DNA of 52,086 bases from Pelorhabdus rhamnosifermentans (lineage in GTDB: Bacteria; Bacillota; Negativicutes; UMGS1260), in assembly GCF_018835585.1 (NCBI RefSeq), contig NZ_JAHGVE010000028.1, positions 1 to 52,086 on the forward strand. Direction: 5' to 3'. The notes below the pieces were generated by a model. That model was not told the origin of the DNA and searched no databases. It worked only from the letters and a program-made list of their open reading frames with translations. This document shows, in pieces, positions 32,660-40,199 of this stretch; positions within the stretch are counted from its first letter, which is position 1; each line of letters opens with the position of its first letter. The position numbers and the translations under genes are program-made.

Positions 32660-34060
32660 ATGGCGGCAATTAGCTATGACAAAATAAAAGTAATCAGTCC
32701 ATGGGAAATTCAGTCTATTTATGATCTTAAGATAACGAACAAGTTAAATCAGCATGGAGAACTACAGCTTACTGCATTAATTAGCGAAGAATCAGGCAAA
32801 CGTGCAGGTCTTCAGGAAACAGTAACAGATCAAATCAAAGTGATTATTATCGATGGAAATAATACCAAGGCGATTTTTACAGGACGGCTAAAGGATGTCG
32901 ATATCAGCGTTAAGGCTGGTTTGTATAACTTGCAGGCGTCAGCGCTTTCCGAGAGTTCTATCATGGACGAGGAGAAAAAAAGCCGCTCCTTTCAAAATAC
33001 CAATCTAAATTATTCTGATATCGTGCAAATAGTGACGCAGGACTATTCGGGTAAAAGCTTCGAACTTACAGCCGATAAAGCGGCGATTAATGGTCCGATT
33101 ATTCAATATCAGGAGACGGACTGGCAGTTTATTAAACGGATGGCATCTTTAATGGAGACAGTGATTGCAGCCGACGGTACGGTGGAAGATCGAATCTTTT
33201 CTTTCGGCTATCCCAAAGGAAAAGCCATAACATTATCCAAAGATATAGCGTACACGACAGGCAAAAATATTAAAGCATTTTATGAGGATGTTAGCTGCAA
33301 TTCTAAGCTTAATTCCAATGAATATGCTTATTATGTAGTGGAAAGCCATGATGAACTAAATATTGGTGATCAAGTTACCTTTTTGGACAATGAAATGTAT
33401 GTGGGGGCTGTAATCATTGAACTAATACAGGGATTAGTAGTTTATCGTGCCACATTGGTGCGTAAAATGACACTCAGACAAAATCCCATTTACAATAGCA
33501 ATATACAAGGCGTAAGCCTAGAAGGAACTGTGCTTGATTTACAAGATCAGTCCATTAAGCTGCACCTGAATATTGACAAAGAACAAAATCCAGATGAAGC
33601 CTACTGGTATTCCTTTGTACCGCCCACTACCGATATGATGTATCTTATGCCGCAATTGAACACCAACGCTAGTCTCTACATACCGGGACTAAGAGAGCAG
33701 GATGCTATTATTACTGGCTGTGTACGAACAAACGGGGCAAGTTGTGAAGATACAAGTGATCCCAATGATCGATTTTTGGGGACGGAATATGGTCAGGAAC
33801 TAAAAATTACTCCTGACGGCATATATATCACGGCTGGCCGTGACGATCTGATACTTACCCTGGATGATGAAAAAGGCGTAAATATATCCAGCCATAAGGG
33901 AATTGTAATGGAAGCAAAAGAAGAAATCATACTTAAGTCCAAGAAAAAAGTAGTTCTTCGTGCTCCCAGTCAAGTGCTTATGAATACACCGGCTAGTTTC
34001 GTGTCTATGGAGAATGAGATGTACTTTCGTGCTCCTAATGTACATGTAAATGATGGCTGA
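32660..34060 (+). CDS. VgrG-like spike protein 2
   Basis: The 466-residue protein resembles VgrG1 but is shorter. The hub has DLKITNKLNQHGELQLTALI and the diagnostic IQYQETDWQFIKRMASLME. An OB-like part (GVSLEGTVLDLQDQSIKLHL, YLMPQLNTNASLYIPGL) precedes the needle (DGIYITAGRDDLILTL, then a KGIVMEAKEEIIL strand ladder). It carries no extra C-terminal toxin domain. It is the last gene of the locus; a terminator follows at 34123. Part of its 3' end is duplicated as a scar at 30830-30939. Confidence 0.9.
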   Translation: MAAISYDKIKVISPWEIQSIYDLKITNKLNQHGELQLTALISEESGKRAGLQETVTDQIKVIIIDGNNTKAIFTGRLKDVDISVKAGLYNLQASALSESSIMDEEKKSRSFQNTNLNYSDIVQIVTQDYSGKSFELTADKAAINGPIIQYQETDWQFIKRMASLMETVIAADGTVEDRIFSFGYPKGKAITLSKDIAYTTGKNIKAFYEDVSCNSKLNSNEYAYYVVESHDELNIGDQVTFLDNEMYVGAVIIELIQGLVVYRATLVRKMTLRQNPIYNSNIQGVSLEGTVLDLQDQSIKLHLNIDKEQNPDEAYWYSFVPPTTDMMYLMPQLNTNASLYIPGLREQDAIITGCVRTNGASCEDTSDPNDRFLGTEYGQELKITPDGIYITAGRDDLILTLDDEKGVNISSHKGIVMEAKEEIILKSKKKVVLRAPSQVLMNTPASFVSMENEMYFRAPNVHVNDG

Positions 34061-34122
34061 TAGTATATATTCAATATTTGGCGTAATTTGGCGGAATCTT
34101 AATAGGAATTGATAAGATACTT

Positions 34123-34160
34123 CATCTCTTGGCTAGCTGGGCTAAGAGATGTTTTTTATT
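34123..34160 (+). terminator. Terminator of the contractile-system locus
   Basis: CATCTCTT pairs with AAGAGATG, with inner GGC/GCT-type pairs, and is followed by a long T-rich run beginning TTTTTTA. It lies 62 bases after the vgrG2 stop. Confidence 0.8.
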
Positions 34161-34182
34161 TTTTTTATAAAAAATGACCAGA

Positions 34183-34216
34183 CAGTCATAATTTTGTCAT
34201 ATTTCCATAGTATTGT
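34183..34216 (+). promoter_or_regulatory. Pho-box-like promoter of the His/Glu/Arg-rich secreted protein
   Basis: CAGTCATAATTTTGTCAT (34183-34200) matches the two-unit PhoB box pattern closely. Ten bases later TATTGT (34211-34216) occupies the -10 position. The same layout is found at 11266 and 49756. The start codon at 34314 is about 100 bases downstream. Confidence 0.65.
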
Positions 34217-34313
34217 TTACATAAGGAGATGCAATTGAGAAAATCTAAATAGATTCTCCGAAAAATTACATAGAGACCAATCAATATAAAATATAATAAA
34301 GGTGGAATTTTTT

Positions 34314-34736
34314 ATGAAAAGTATAGCAAAGAAAATAATTGCTTACTCGCTGCTGGCAGGTGTTATGCAATTCGGATTTAGCGCAACCGTCACACAAGCG
34401 TCGCCGAGAGATGATTGGCAGCAGCAACATAATGAACAGCAGTTTCATGAAAAGCAGCGGCATGAGCAGGAGATGCAGCGACATGATCATGAGAGTGATA
34501 GAGGATGGCATGAACGGCAGCGCCAGGAAAACGAAAGGCATGAGCGGTATGCGCGTCAGGACAATGAACGTCAATATCGGAATGAATTAGAAATGGAACG
34601 GCATGAGCGAGAGTTGCAACGTCGTGAGGATGAGTCGTGGCAGGATTGGAATGATAGAGTGTGGCTAGAAAACCAGCGGCATGATGAGATAGTTAAACAG
34701 ATTGAGATAGATGTATTCGCGATGTTCTTAAATTAA
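34314..34736 (+). CDS. Secreted His/Glu/Arg-rich low-complexity protein
   Basis: The ATG at 34314 follows AAAGGTGG at good spacing (the in-frame ATG at 34302 falls inside that site). The 140-residue protein has a signal peptide of ~29 residues (KKIIAYSLLAGVMQFGF core, likely cut after TQA). The rest is a charged helix made of irregular RHE/RQ/HERQ units with almost no hydrophobic residues until the end (IDVFAMFLN). The His clusters may bind metal ions or polyphosphate (speculative). It is a single-gene unit under a Pho-box-like promoter and ends at the terminator 34761. Confidence 0.75.
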   Translation: MKSIAKKIIAYSLLAGVMQFGFSATVTQASPRDDWQQQHNEQQFHEKQRHEQEMQRHDHESDRGWHERQRQENERHERYARQDNERQYRNELEMERHERELQRREDESWQDWNDRVWLENQRHDEIVKQIEIDVFAMFLN

Positions 34737-34760
34737 ATGGATTTTTGAAACGATATCAAG

Positions 34761-34793
34761 GCCCAATCGGTTTATTCCGGTTGGGGGCTTTTA
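34761..34793 (+). terminator. Terminator, near-copy of the one at 2901
   Basis: GCCCAATCGG pairs with CCGGTTGGGGGC across TTTATT, followed by four T residues. About 25 bases, from CAATCGG to GGGGGCTTTT, are shared with 2907-2935. Confidence 0.7.
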
Positions 34794-34929
34794 AGTGCCC
34801 TTTTCTTTCAAAGGTATCGTTCAAAAGCCTATTTTTATTTTGCGATAAAAAAATTTTTGTTAAGTTTTTCTTAATATATATCGATAATATAGGAAATAAG
34901 TCCTGCTGACAGCAAAGATGGTGATGAAT

Positions 34930-35082
34930 ATGATTTTGAAAGTCGCGCGTGTACAACCTATTTTTAATAATTATAAGCAGGATTCGCAAACACCCAAGGA
35001 AGGGTTAAAAAGGAAGGAAGTCACTTCGTTCGCTAATATTCTGGAAGATACAATTAGATCTAAAATTATTAGCAGCAAGTAG
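34930..35082 (+). CDS. Small protein of unknown function (50 aa)
   Basis: The frame has ATG codons in phase at 34918, 34924 and 34930; none has a strong ribosome site, though GGTGATG precedes the last. The product begins MILKVARVQPIFNNYKQD, continues with a Lys-rich middle and ends FANILEDTIRSKIISSK, an amphipathic helix. A possible promoter region lies just upstream, where TTAAGTTTTTCTTAATAT (34860-34877) forms an 11-base-spaced TTAA repeat. No family is recognised. It is flanked by terminators, so it is a separate unit. Confidence 0.45.
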   Translation: MILKVARVQPIFNNYKQDSQTPKEGLKRKEVTSFANILEDTIRSKIISSK

Positions 35083-35166
35083 TAGCTATTCTAAGCTTAT
35101 TAGGTAACGGGATAACGTTCCTAACTCCTTCACTCCTCCTTTTTATTCATCTACGGTAATCCCCCT

Positions 35167-35211
35167 AAAGGCCCATCTTTTGGCGATTATGCCAGGGGAT
35201 GGGCCTTTTTT
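35167..35211 (+). terminator. Strong terminator after the 50-aa gene
   Basis: AAGGCCCATC pairs with GATGGGCCTT, an inner GGC/GCC pair closes the loop, and TTTT follows. Confidence 0.75.
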
Positions 35212-35249
35212 GAGATTTCACCAAAGATAGTGTTTATTTTGTAAGCGTT

Positions 35250-35293
35250 AAAAGTCGTTACCAATTGACTCGTGTCAAGGTAACGACTTTTTT
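35250..35293 (+). terminator. Second strong terminator, possibly bidirectional
   Basis: AAAAGTCGTTACC pairs exactly with GGTAACGACTTTT, with an inner TTGAC/GTCAA pair, and T residues follow. No gene lies between it and the preceding terminator. Confidence 0.7.
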
Positions 35294-35340
35294 GACGCTG
35301 TAGCTTTAGGTAGGCTGCCTAATCTTAGTAAAACGATAGG

Positions 35341-35389
35341 AAAATTATGGGTGAAGTTACGCCGTTATCCTGATTTTTTGGGGGCAATG
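35341..35389. repeat. Copy 1 of a ~49-base intergenic repeat (copy 2 at 49075)
   Basis: AAAATTATGGGTGAAGTTAC and GCCGTTATC, followed by a T-rich part and GGGG-CAATG, match 49075-49123 at about 40 of 49 positions. The bases just before (CCTAATCTTAGTAAAACG) also resemble those at about 49866-49884. No coding frame or obvious stem covers it. Confidence 0.55.
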
Positions 35390-35413
35390 TGAAACAGTAA
35401 AAAAGTCATAAGA

Positions 35414-35433
35414 AAAGCCCTCTTAAGGGCTGA
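35414..35433 (-). terminator. Minus-strand terminator of the IclR-type gene
   Basis: AGCCCTCTTAAGGGCT is a near-perfect palindrome; on the minus strand TTTTCTT follows. It lies 23 bases past the stop at 35456. Confidence 0.65.
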
Positions 35434-35455
35434 CTGAAAGGGATTATACGGATGG

Positions 35456-36244
35456 TCAAATATCGGAAAGTTTTATTTCATCAATTTTTAGGTTAATAAA
35501 TATGTCTTCAAGATTTTTCTTGGAAAGTAACAATTGATCAATGATTACTTGTTCTTTTTCTTTGTTAAGCCGAAAGGTAGGAATGCTGACGCTAATTGCT
35601 GCAATAATTTTACTGTTATATTTTAACGGTGTTGCAAAACAGTTCAAGTTTTCGGAGGCTTCTTCGCGTTCTATTGCAATTTTTGTTTTACGTATAGCTG
35701 CTAATTGGCTACACAGTATATCTATATTAGTTACAGTTTTTGGTGTTATAGGAGCCAATCCTTTGGGATAGAGAAGAGCAATTTTTTCTTTTGAATAATC
35801 GCTTAATAGAGCTTTTCCAATGGCGGTACAGTAGGCTGGCAGTCGTTTTCCGACAAAAGAAATTAGACGTATTGGAAAAGGGGAATCTTCTTTTTCCAAA
35901 TAGAGTACTTCGCTATCTATTAATATTCCCAGTTGGCAAGTTTCTGAAGTTTTCATTACTATTTTTTTCATTTCCGGTTGTATTAAAGAAAGAATATCCA
36001 TATCTCTTAGGTAGGCGGAGCCGATGATAAAAGAATTAAGACCTACTACATATTTTCCGGTGGCTTCATTAATTGTAATAAAGTGTCGACTATATAATGT
36101 TTTTATAATCGGAGTAATCGTGCTTTTAGGAACTTTTATTAAATTGGCTATTTCGGTTAGCGAAAAACCGTCTATTGAATGTGAAAGTAACTGTAGAATA
36201 TCCAGCACTCTGGTTGTTGGTTTATGTTCGGTTACATTCATCAT
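35456..36244 (-). CDS. IclR-family transcriptional regulator of the sugar-acid operon
   Basis: The 262-residue protein (261 if the second ATG at 36241, better spaced from GGGTGAT, is used) has an N-terminal winged helix-turn-helix: VLDILQLLSHSIDGFSLTEI, then the recognition segment KVPKSTITPIIKTLY. A C-terminal effector-binding domain follows (TCQLGILIDSEVLYLEKEDS, LPAYCTAIGKALLSDYS, and FATPLKYNSKIIAAISVSIP near the end). IclR proteins bind small acids or aromatic compounds and control adjacent catabolic genes. The gene is divergent from the uxaA-like operon; repeated CGTATATAxG palindromes lie in the shared region. Confidence 0.9.
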   Translation of the reverse strand: MMNVTEHKPTTRVLDILQLLSHSIDGFSLTEIANLIKVPKSTITPIIKTLYSRHFITINEATGKYVVGLNSFIIGSAYLRDMDILSLIQPEMKKIVMKTSETCQLGILIDSEVLYLEKEDSPFPIRLISFVGKRLPAYCTAIGKALLSDYSKEKIALLYPKGLAPITPKTVTNIDILCSQLAAIRKTKIAIEREEASENLNCFATPLKYNSKIIAAISVSIPTFRLNKEKEQVIIDQLLLSKKNLEDIFINLKIDEIKLSDI

Positions 36245-36373
36245 GTATCACCCAATTATTATACGACATCATATTTTATTAGTATAGCATTTTAGTCATT
36301 TCATTTCAATTATTTAGCTCTTTTGTTAATACGGGCAAGTTGTTATTGATGATAAAATAACAAAAACTGAATA

Positions 36374-36443
36374 TTGATATTTTCAAAATATAATGATATA
36401 ATATACACAAATAAAACGTATATAAGAATCATTACGTATATAC
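36374..36443 (+). promoter_or_regulatory. Sigma-A promoter and probable IclR operators of the sugar-acid operon
   Basis: TTGATA (36374-36379), a 17-base spacer and TATAAT (36397-36402) make a near-consensus promoter. Downstream, CGTATATAAG (about 36417-36426) and the perfect palindrome CGTATATACG (36434-36443) lie about 17-18 bases apart. The sites follow the -10, fitting repression that is relieved by an effector. Confidence 0.7.
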
Positions 36444-36462
36444 GAACAAAGGAGGGCGAAAA

Positions 36463-36747
36463 ATGAAAAACGGAATTATTGTTGATCCATTAGACAATGT
36501 CGGTGTTGCCATTGAAAATATCAAGAAAGGAGAAGATATCGTTTATCTGGACGAAGCCCAAAAAACAATTCGCTTGAAGGCGGCAGATAATATCCCTATT
36601 TATCATAAATTTGCGACTTGTGACATTAATATGAATGCGCCAATTGTGAAGTACGCGCAACATATTGGACTGGCAGCCATTGCAATTTCTCAAGGGCAAC
36701 ATGTTCACGTTCATAACGTTAAAAGCGTAAGGGAAAATTTAGGATAA
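36463..36747 (+). CDS. UxaA-type dehydratase, small (SAF domain) subunit
   Basis: The 94-residue protein is a SAF-domain protein, equivalent to the N-terminal part of altronate dehydratase (UxaA) or galactarate dehydratase (GarD). It has DPLDNVGVAIENIKKGEDIV and IPIYHKFATCDI, and it ends with the typical QHVHVHNVKS. AGGAGG precedes the ATG. In full-length UxaA this domain is fused to the catalytic part, which is here encoded by the next gene. The pair should dehydrate a hexonate or hexarate to a 2-keto-3-deoxy acid. Confidence 0.85.
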   Translation: MKNGIIVDPLDNVGVAIENIKKGEDIVYLDEAQKTIRLKAADNIPIYHKFATCDINMNAPIVKYAQHIGLAAIAISQGQHVHVHNVKSVRENLG

Positions 36748-36759
36748 GAAGGTGTAATC

Positions 36760-37920
36760 ATGAATTTTTTAGGATACAAACGACCGGATGGCAGAATTGG
36801 TATCCGTAATCATGTTTTAATTTTACCCACTAGTGTCTGTGCTTCCGATACAACAAGAATTATATCGCAACAAGTAAAAGGTACGGTAACTTTTAATAAT
36901 CAGAACGGTTGTTCTCAAGTTGCTTCTGATCAACAATTTACAATGGATGTCATGGCCGGTTTTGCCGCCAACCCTAATATTTACGGTATCGTGGTCGTGT
37001 CTTTGGGGTGTGAAAACTGTCAGATGGATTTAGTGGTTGAAGCCATAAAACAACGTACGAATAAGCCGTTGCAGACAGTGATTATCCAAGAAGCAGGCGG
37101 AACGCTAAAAGCAATCGATTTAGCGGCTCGCTATGCCAAAGAAATGGTATTGCAGGCTGGAAAAATATTGAGAGAAGAGTGCGATATTTCAAACTTAATT
37201 GTCGGGACTGAATGTGGAGGTTCTGATCCCACATCGGGTCTTGCGGCAAATCCGGTGGTAGGCAAGTTAAGTGATATCCTGGTTGATCTTGGCGGAACTT
37301 CTATCTTAAGCGAAACTACTGAATTTATTGGTGCCGAACATTTATTGGCAGAACGTGGAAAAAATGAAACTGTAAAGAACAGAATATTGGAGATTGTACA
37401 CCGATACGAAAAAGCGTTACAACTGGTAGGCGAAGAGGTAAGGGAAGGAAATCCTTCTCCGGGAAATAAAGCCGGAGGAATTACGACTCTAGAGGAAAAA
37501 TCATTAGGCTGTATTCATAAGGGCGGCCATCGGATGATCAGCGCTGTTTATGATTATGCAAAACAAATTGAAGAAAGAGGATTGGTCATTATGGATACGC
37601 CAGGTAATGATCCTTCTTCTGTAGCGGCCATGGTCGCCGGCGGCGCGCAAATCATTGTCTTTACGACCGGACAGGGCACTCCGAGCGGAAATCCGATTGC
37701 TCCGGTTATAAAATTAACGGGCAATAAAGAGACCTACGCCAATATGATCGACAATATCGATTTTGACGCCAGCCCGCTGATTTACGGGAATAAAACAATA
37801 GACCAATTAAGTCATGAATTATTAGAAATTACCGTAGACACGGCCAATGGAAAAATGACAAAAGCGGAATCTCTCGGCTATATGGAAATCGGAATTGCGC
37901 GAGTTTGCAATTACGTATAA
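36760..37920 (+). CDS. UxaA-type dehydratase, large catalytic subunit
   Basis: The 386-residue protein matches the C-terminal part of altronate/galactarate dehydratases: FLGYKRPDGRIGIRNHVLIL at the start, VVSLGCENCQMDLV, VGTECGGSDPTSGLAANPVV (Cys residues that may hold an Fe or Fe-S centre), a central MDTPGNDPSSVAAMVAGGAQ and FTTGQGTPSGNPIAPVIK. It pairs with the small SAF subunit 12 bases upstream. The product, a 2-keto-3-deoxy sugar acid, would be cleaved by the DapA-family aldolase encoded next. Confidence 0.9.
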   Translation: MNFLGYKRPDGRIGIRNHVLILPTSVCASDTTRIISQQVKGTVTFNNQNGCSQVASDQQFTMDVMAGFAANPNIYGIVVVSLGCENCQMDLVVEAIKQRTNKPLQTVIIQEAGGTLKAIDLAARYAKEMVLQAGKILREECDISNLIVGTECGGSDPTSGLAANPVVGKLSDILVDLGGTSILSETTEFIGAEHLLAERGKNETVKNRILEIVHRYEKALQLVGEEVREGNPSPGNKAGGITTLEEKSLGCIHKGGHRMISAVYDYAKQIEERGLVIMDTPGNDPSSVAAMVAGGAQIIVFTTGQGTPSGNPIAPVIKLTGNKETYANMIDNIDFDASPLIYGNKTIDQLSHELLEITVDTANGKMTKAESLGYMEIGIARVCNYV

Positions 37921-37935
37921 AAAGGAGCGAATAAC

Positions 37936-38829
37936 ATGAAAAAGGCACAATTTTTGACCCCGGTTGTTACAGCGTTTGATGAAAACGCAAATTTGGATGT
38001 AAAAGGTAATCAGGCGATTTACGAGCACTTGATTCAGGGCGGTATTGACGGAATTGTCGTGATGGGAAGTACCGGCGAGTTTTTTGCCATGTCCATGGAG
38101 CAAAAAAAGCAATTAATCGATATTGCGGTTTCGTACATTAACCATCGCGTCAAATGTTTCGTCGGCACCGGCTGCATGACGGTTCAAGAAACGGTCGAAC
38201 TGTCGAATTATGCCGCCAAGGCGGGCGCCGACGCCGTAATGATCATCAGCCCCTATTATTTTTCGATGAATCCCGGCGACATTGAAAAGTGGTATGGCGA
38301 TATTGCTTCGCAAGTCAACAGCGATATTTACATTTATAACTTCCCGGATCGGACTGGTCATGACATTTCGCCGGAAGTTACGCTTCGGCTTTTACGGCAA
38401 CACAAGAATATTGTCGGCTATAAAGACACGGTTGAGGCTCTCGGACATACCCGGGCTCTCATTGAGCTGACTAAGGCGGATTTCCCCGATTTCGTGATGC
38501 TTTCCGGCTATGATGAAAATTTGGCCCATGTTCTCTTAAGCGGCGGGAACGGCTGTATCGGCGGGCTGTCCAATTTGGCTCCGGAAACTTTTTCCGCTTG
38601 GGTAAAAGCTATTAACGAGCAAGATCTTTGCAAAATTGAGGAATATCAGCGAAAAGTCAATGCTCTAATGGAACTTTATACAATTAATACCCCATTTATC
38701 CCGGTCATGAAAAAGGCCATGATTTTACGCGGCGTGCCGATCCAGGAAAAATGTATCGAATTTTCTCCGATTACTGCGGAGCAAACTGCGAAAGTCACGG
38801 CAATCATGAAAAAAGCCAACCTGCTGTAA
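37936..38829 (+). CDS. DapA-family aldolase/dehydratase for 2-keto-3-deoxy sugar acids
   Basis: The 297-residue protein is a class I (Schiff base) aldolase of the DapA/NAL family: TPVVTAFDENANLD, GIVVMGSTGEFFAMS, the conserved Tyr in IYIYNFPDRTGHDIS and the Schiff-base Lys in IVGYKDTVEAL. Size and motif order are standard. True dihydrodipicolinate synthase is unlikely because the gene sits in a sugar-acid operon; a KDG/KDGal aldolase giving pyruvate and an aldehyde, or a 5-keto-4-deoxyglucarate dehydratase, fits better. An AAAGGAG site precedes it. Confidence 0.85.
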   Translation: MKKAQFLTPVVTAFDENANLDVKGNQAIYEHLIQGGIDGIVVMGSTGEFFAMSMEQKKQLIDIAVSYINHRVKCFVGTGCMTVQETVELSNYAAKAGADAVMIISPYYFSMNPGDIEKWYGDIASQVNSDIYIYNFPDRTGHDISPEVTLRLLRQHKNIVGYKDTVEALGHTRALIELTKADFPDFVMLSGYDENLAHVLLSGGNGCIGGLSNLAPETFSAWVKAINEQDLCKIEEYQRKVNALMELYTINTPFIPVMKKAMILRGVPIQEKCIEFSPITAEQTAKVTAIMKKANLL

Positions 38830-38862
38830 CTTGAAAAAATTTTTTTTAAGGAGAGTTTGAGC

Positions 38863-40176
38863 ATGGATACAGATGTGATTGAACAATTATGCAGTGACGT
38901 AGAGATTCCTAAAATGGTACGCGTGAAGCAACATTTTGATCCTTCTCACATTCCGCCGGAAAACATTCCCGAAGTCATCAATAAAGAATTGGCCAGAGAC
39001 AGTATTTCTTCTCAGTTTAAATCGGGAAAGTCAATCGCCATTACCTGCGGTAGTAGAGGCGTTGCCAACATTGCTATTATTTTAAAAGCGATTGTTGATT
39101 ACGCAAAATCAAAGGGAGCCAAGCCGTTTATTTTCCCGGCCATGGGAAGCCACGGCGGCGCGACACCCAAGGGACAGCTTGAAATTGTAAACGGCTATGG
39201 CGTTACAGAAGAAAGCATGGGTTGTCCGGTCCGGGCGACCATGGAGACGAAGCAAATCGGTATGACGGATGACGGGCGGCCCGTATTTATTGATAAATAC
39301 GCCGCTGAAGCCGACGGAATTATTTTATGCGGTCGGATTAAAGCGCATACGCAGTTTGTCGGTCCTTACGAAAGCGGCTTGATGAAAATGGCCGTAATCG
39401 GGATGGGCAAGCAGCATGGAGCGGAAGGCGTTCACGAACAGGGCTTTACACATATGGCTGAAAATCTGCAGCGCTACGGTAAGGTAATTTTACATTCGGC
39501 GCCGATTGTCTGCGGCGTCGGAGTAATGGAGAATGCTTATGACCAGACCTACAAAATCGTGGCATTGACCGCTCCGGAAATCGAACAGCGTGAACCGCAG
39601 CTGCTAGTGGAAGCCAAGGAAAAAATGGGCCGCATCATGATTCCCAACGCGGATATCCTGATTGTCGATGAAATAGGCAAAAATATCAGCGGCGACGGAA
39701 TGGATCCGAATGTTTCCGGCACGCTGCCGCGGGAAACGGGCGTTCCCCGTGGGAAAGACGGTTCGGAGCCCCGGATCGGCAATTTCAAGGCTCAAAGATG
39801 CGTTGTGCTGGACTTGACGGAAGAAACCCATGGCAATGCAAATGGAATCGGCTTGGCGGACGTTACGACGCAGCGGGCCGTTAATAAAATAGTGAATGAA
39901 ATGGCTTATCCGAACGCCCTAACATCCACGATCCTGGAAATGGTGAAAGTGCCGTTTTATACGCGGAATGATAAAGTGGCGATACAGGTGGGCATTAAGA
40001 GCTGTAGCGGGATCGACAAGCTGCGCCCCCGCATTATTAGAATAAAAAATACGATGGAAATTGAGGAAATCGAGGTTTCCGAGGCGCTTCTTCACGAAGT
40101 GGAAAAAAATCAAAACATGGAAGTTGTTGGAAAACTGAAATCTGTGAAATTTAATGAAAACGGCAATCTTTTTTAA
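38863..40176 (+). CDS. LarA-like (lactate racemase superfamily) protein
   Basis: The ATG at 38863 lies nine bases after AAGGAG; the in-frame TTG at 38857 is too close. The 437-residue protein belongs to the DUF2088/lactate racemase (LarA-like) group: SIAITCGSRGVANIAIILKA, PFIFPAMGSHGGATPKGQLE, ADGIILCGRIKAHTQFVGPY and ESGLMKMAVIGMGKQHGAE are family-type blocks, with His residues in SHGG, KAHTQF and KQHG available for a nickel-pincer cofactor. LarA homologues racemise or epimerise various 2-hydroxy acids. The operon suggests a sugar acid rather than lactate, although lactate-oxidising genes follow downstream. Confidence 0.75.
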   Translation: MDTDVIEQLCSDVEIPKMVRVKQHFDPSHIPPENIPEVINKELARDSISSQFKSGKSIAITCGSRGVANIAIILKAIVDYAKSKGAKPFIFPAMGSHGGATPKGQLEIVNGYGVTEESMGCPVRATMETKQIGMTDDGRPVFIDKYAAEADGIILCGRIKAHTQFVGPYESGLMKMAVIGMGKQHGAEGVHEQGFTHMAENLQRYGKVILHSAPIVCGVGVMENAYDQTYKIVALTAPEIEQREPQLLVEAKEKMGRIMIPNADILIVDEIGKNISGDGMDPNVSGTLPRETGVPRGKDGSEPRIGNFKAQRCVVLDLTEETHGNANGIGLADVTTQRAVNKIVNEMAYPNALTSTILEMVKVPFYTRNDKVAIQVGIKSCSGIDKLRPRIIRIKNTMEIEEIEVSEALLHEVEKNQNMEVVGKLKSVKFNENGNLF

Positions 40177-40199
40177 AAACCAATAGGATGGTGAGTTAT

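Noticed and set aside
35300-35400. Possible c-di-GMP or cobalamin riboswitch at the repeated element
   Set aside because: The conserved cores of these riboswitch classes are not present, and no plus-strand gene follows within a usual leader length.
37936-38829. Call as lysine-biosynthetic dapA
   Set aside because: The gene lies within a sugar-acid operon under an IclR regulator, so a keto-deoxy-sugar-acid aldolase is more likely than dihydrodipicolinate synthase.
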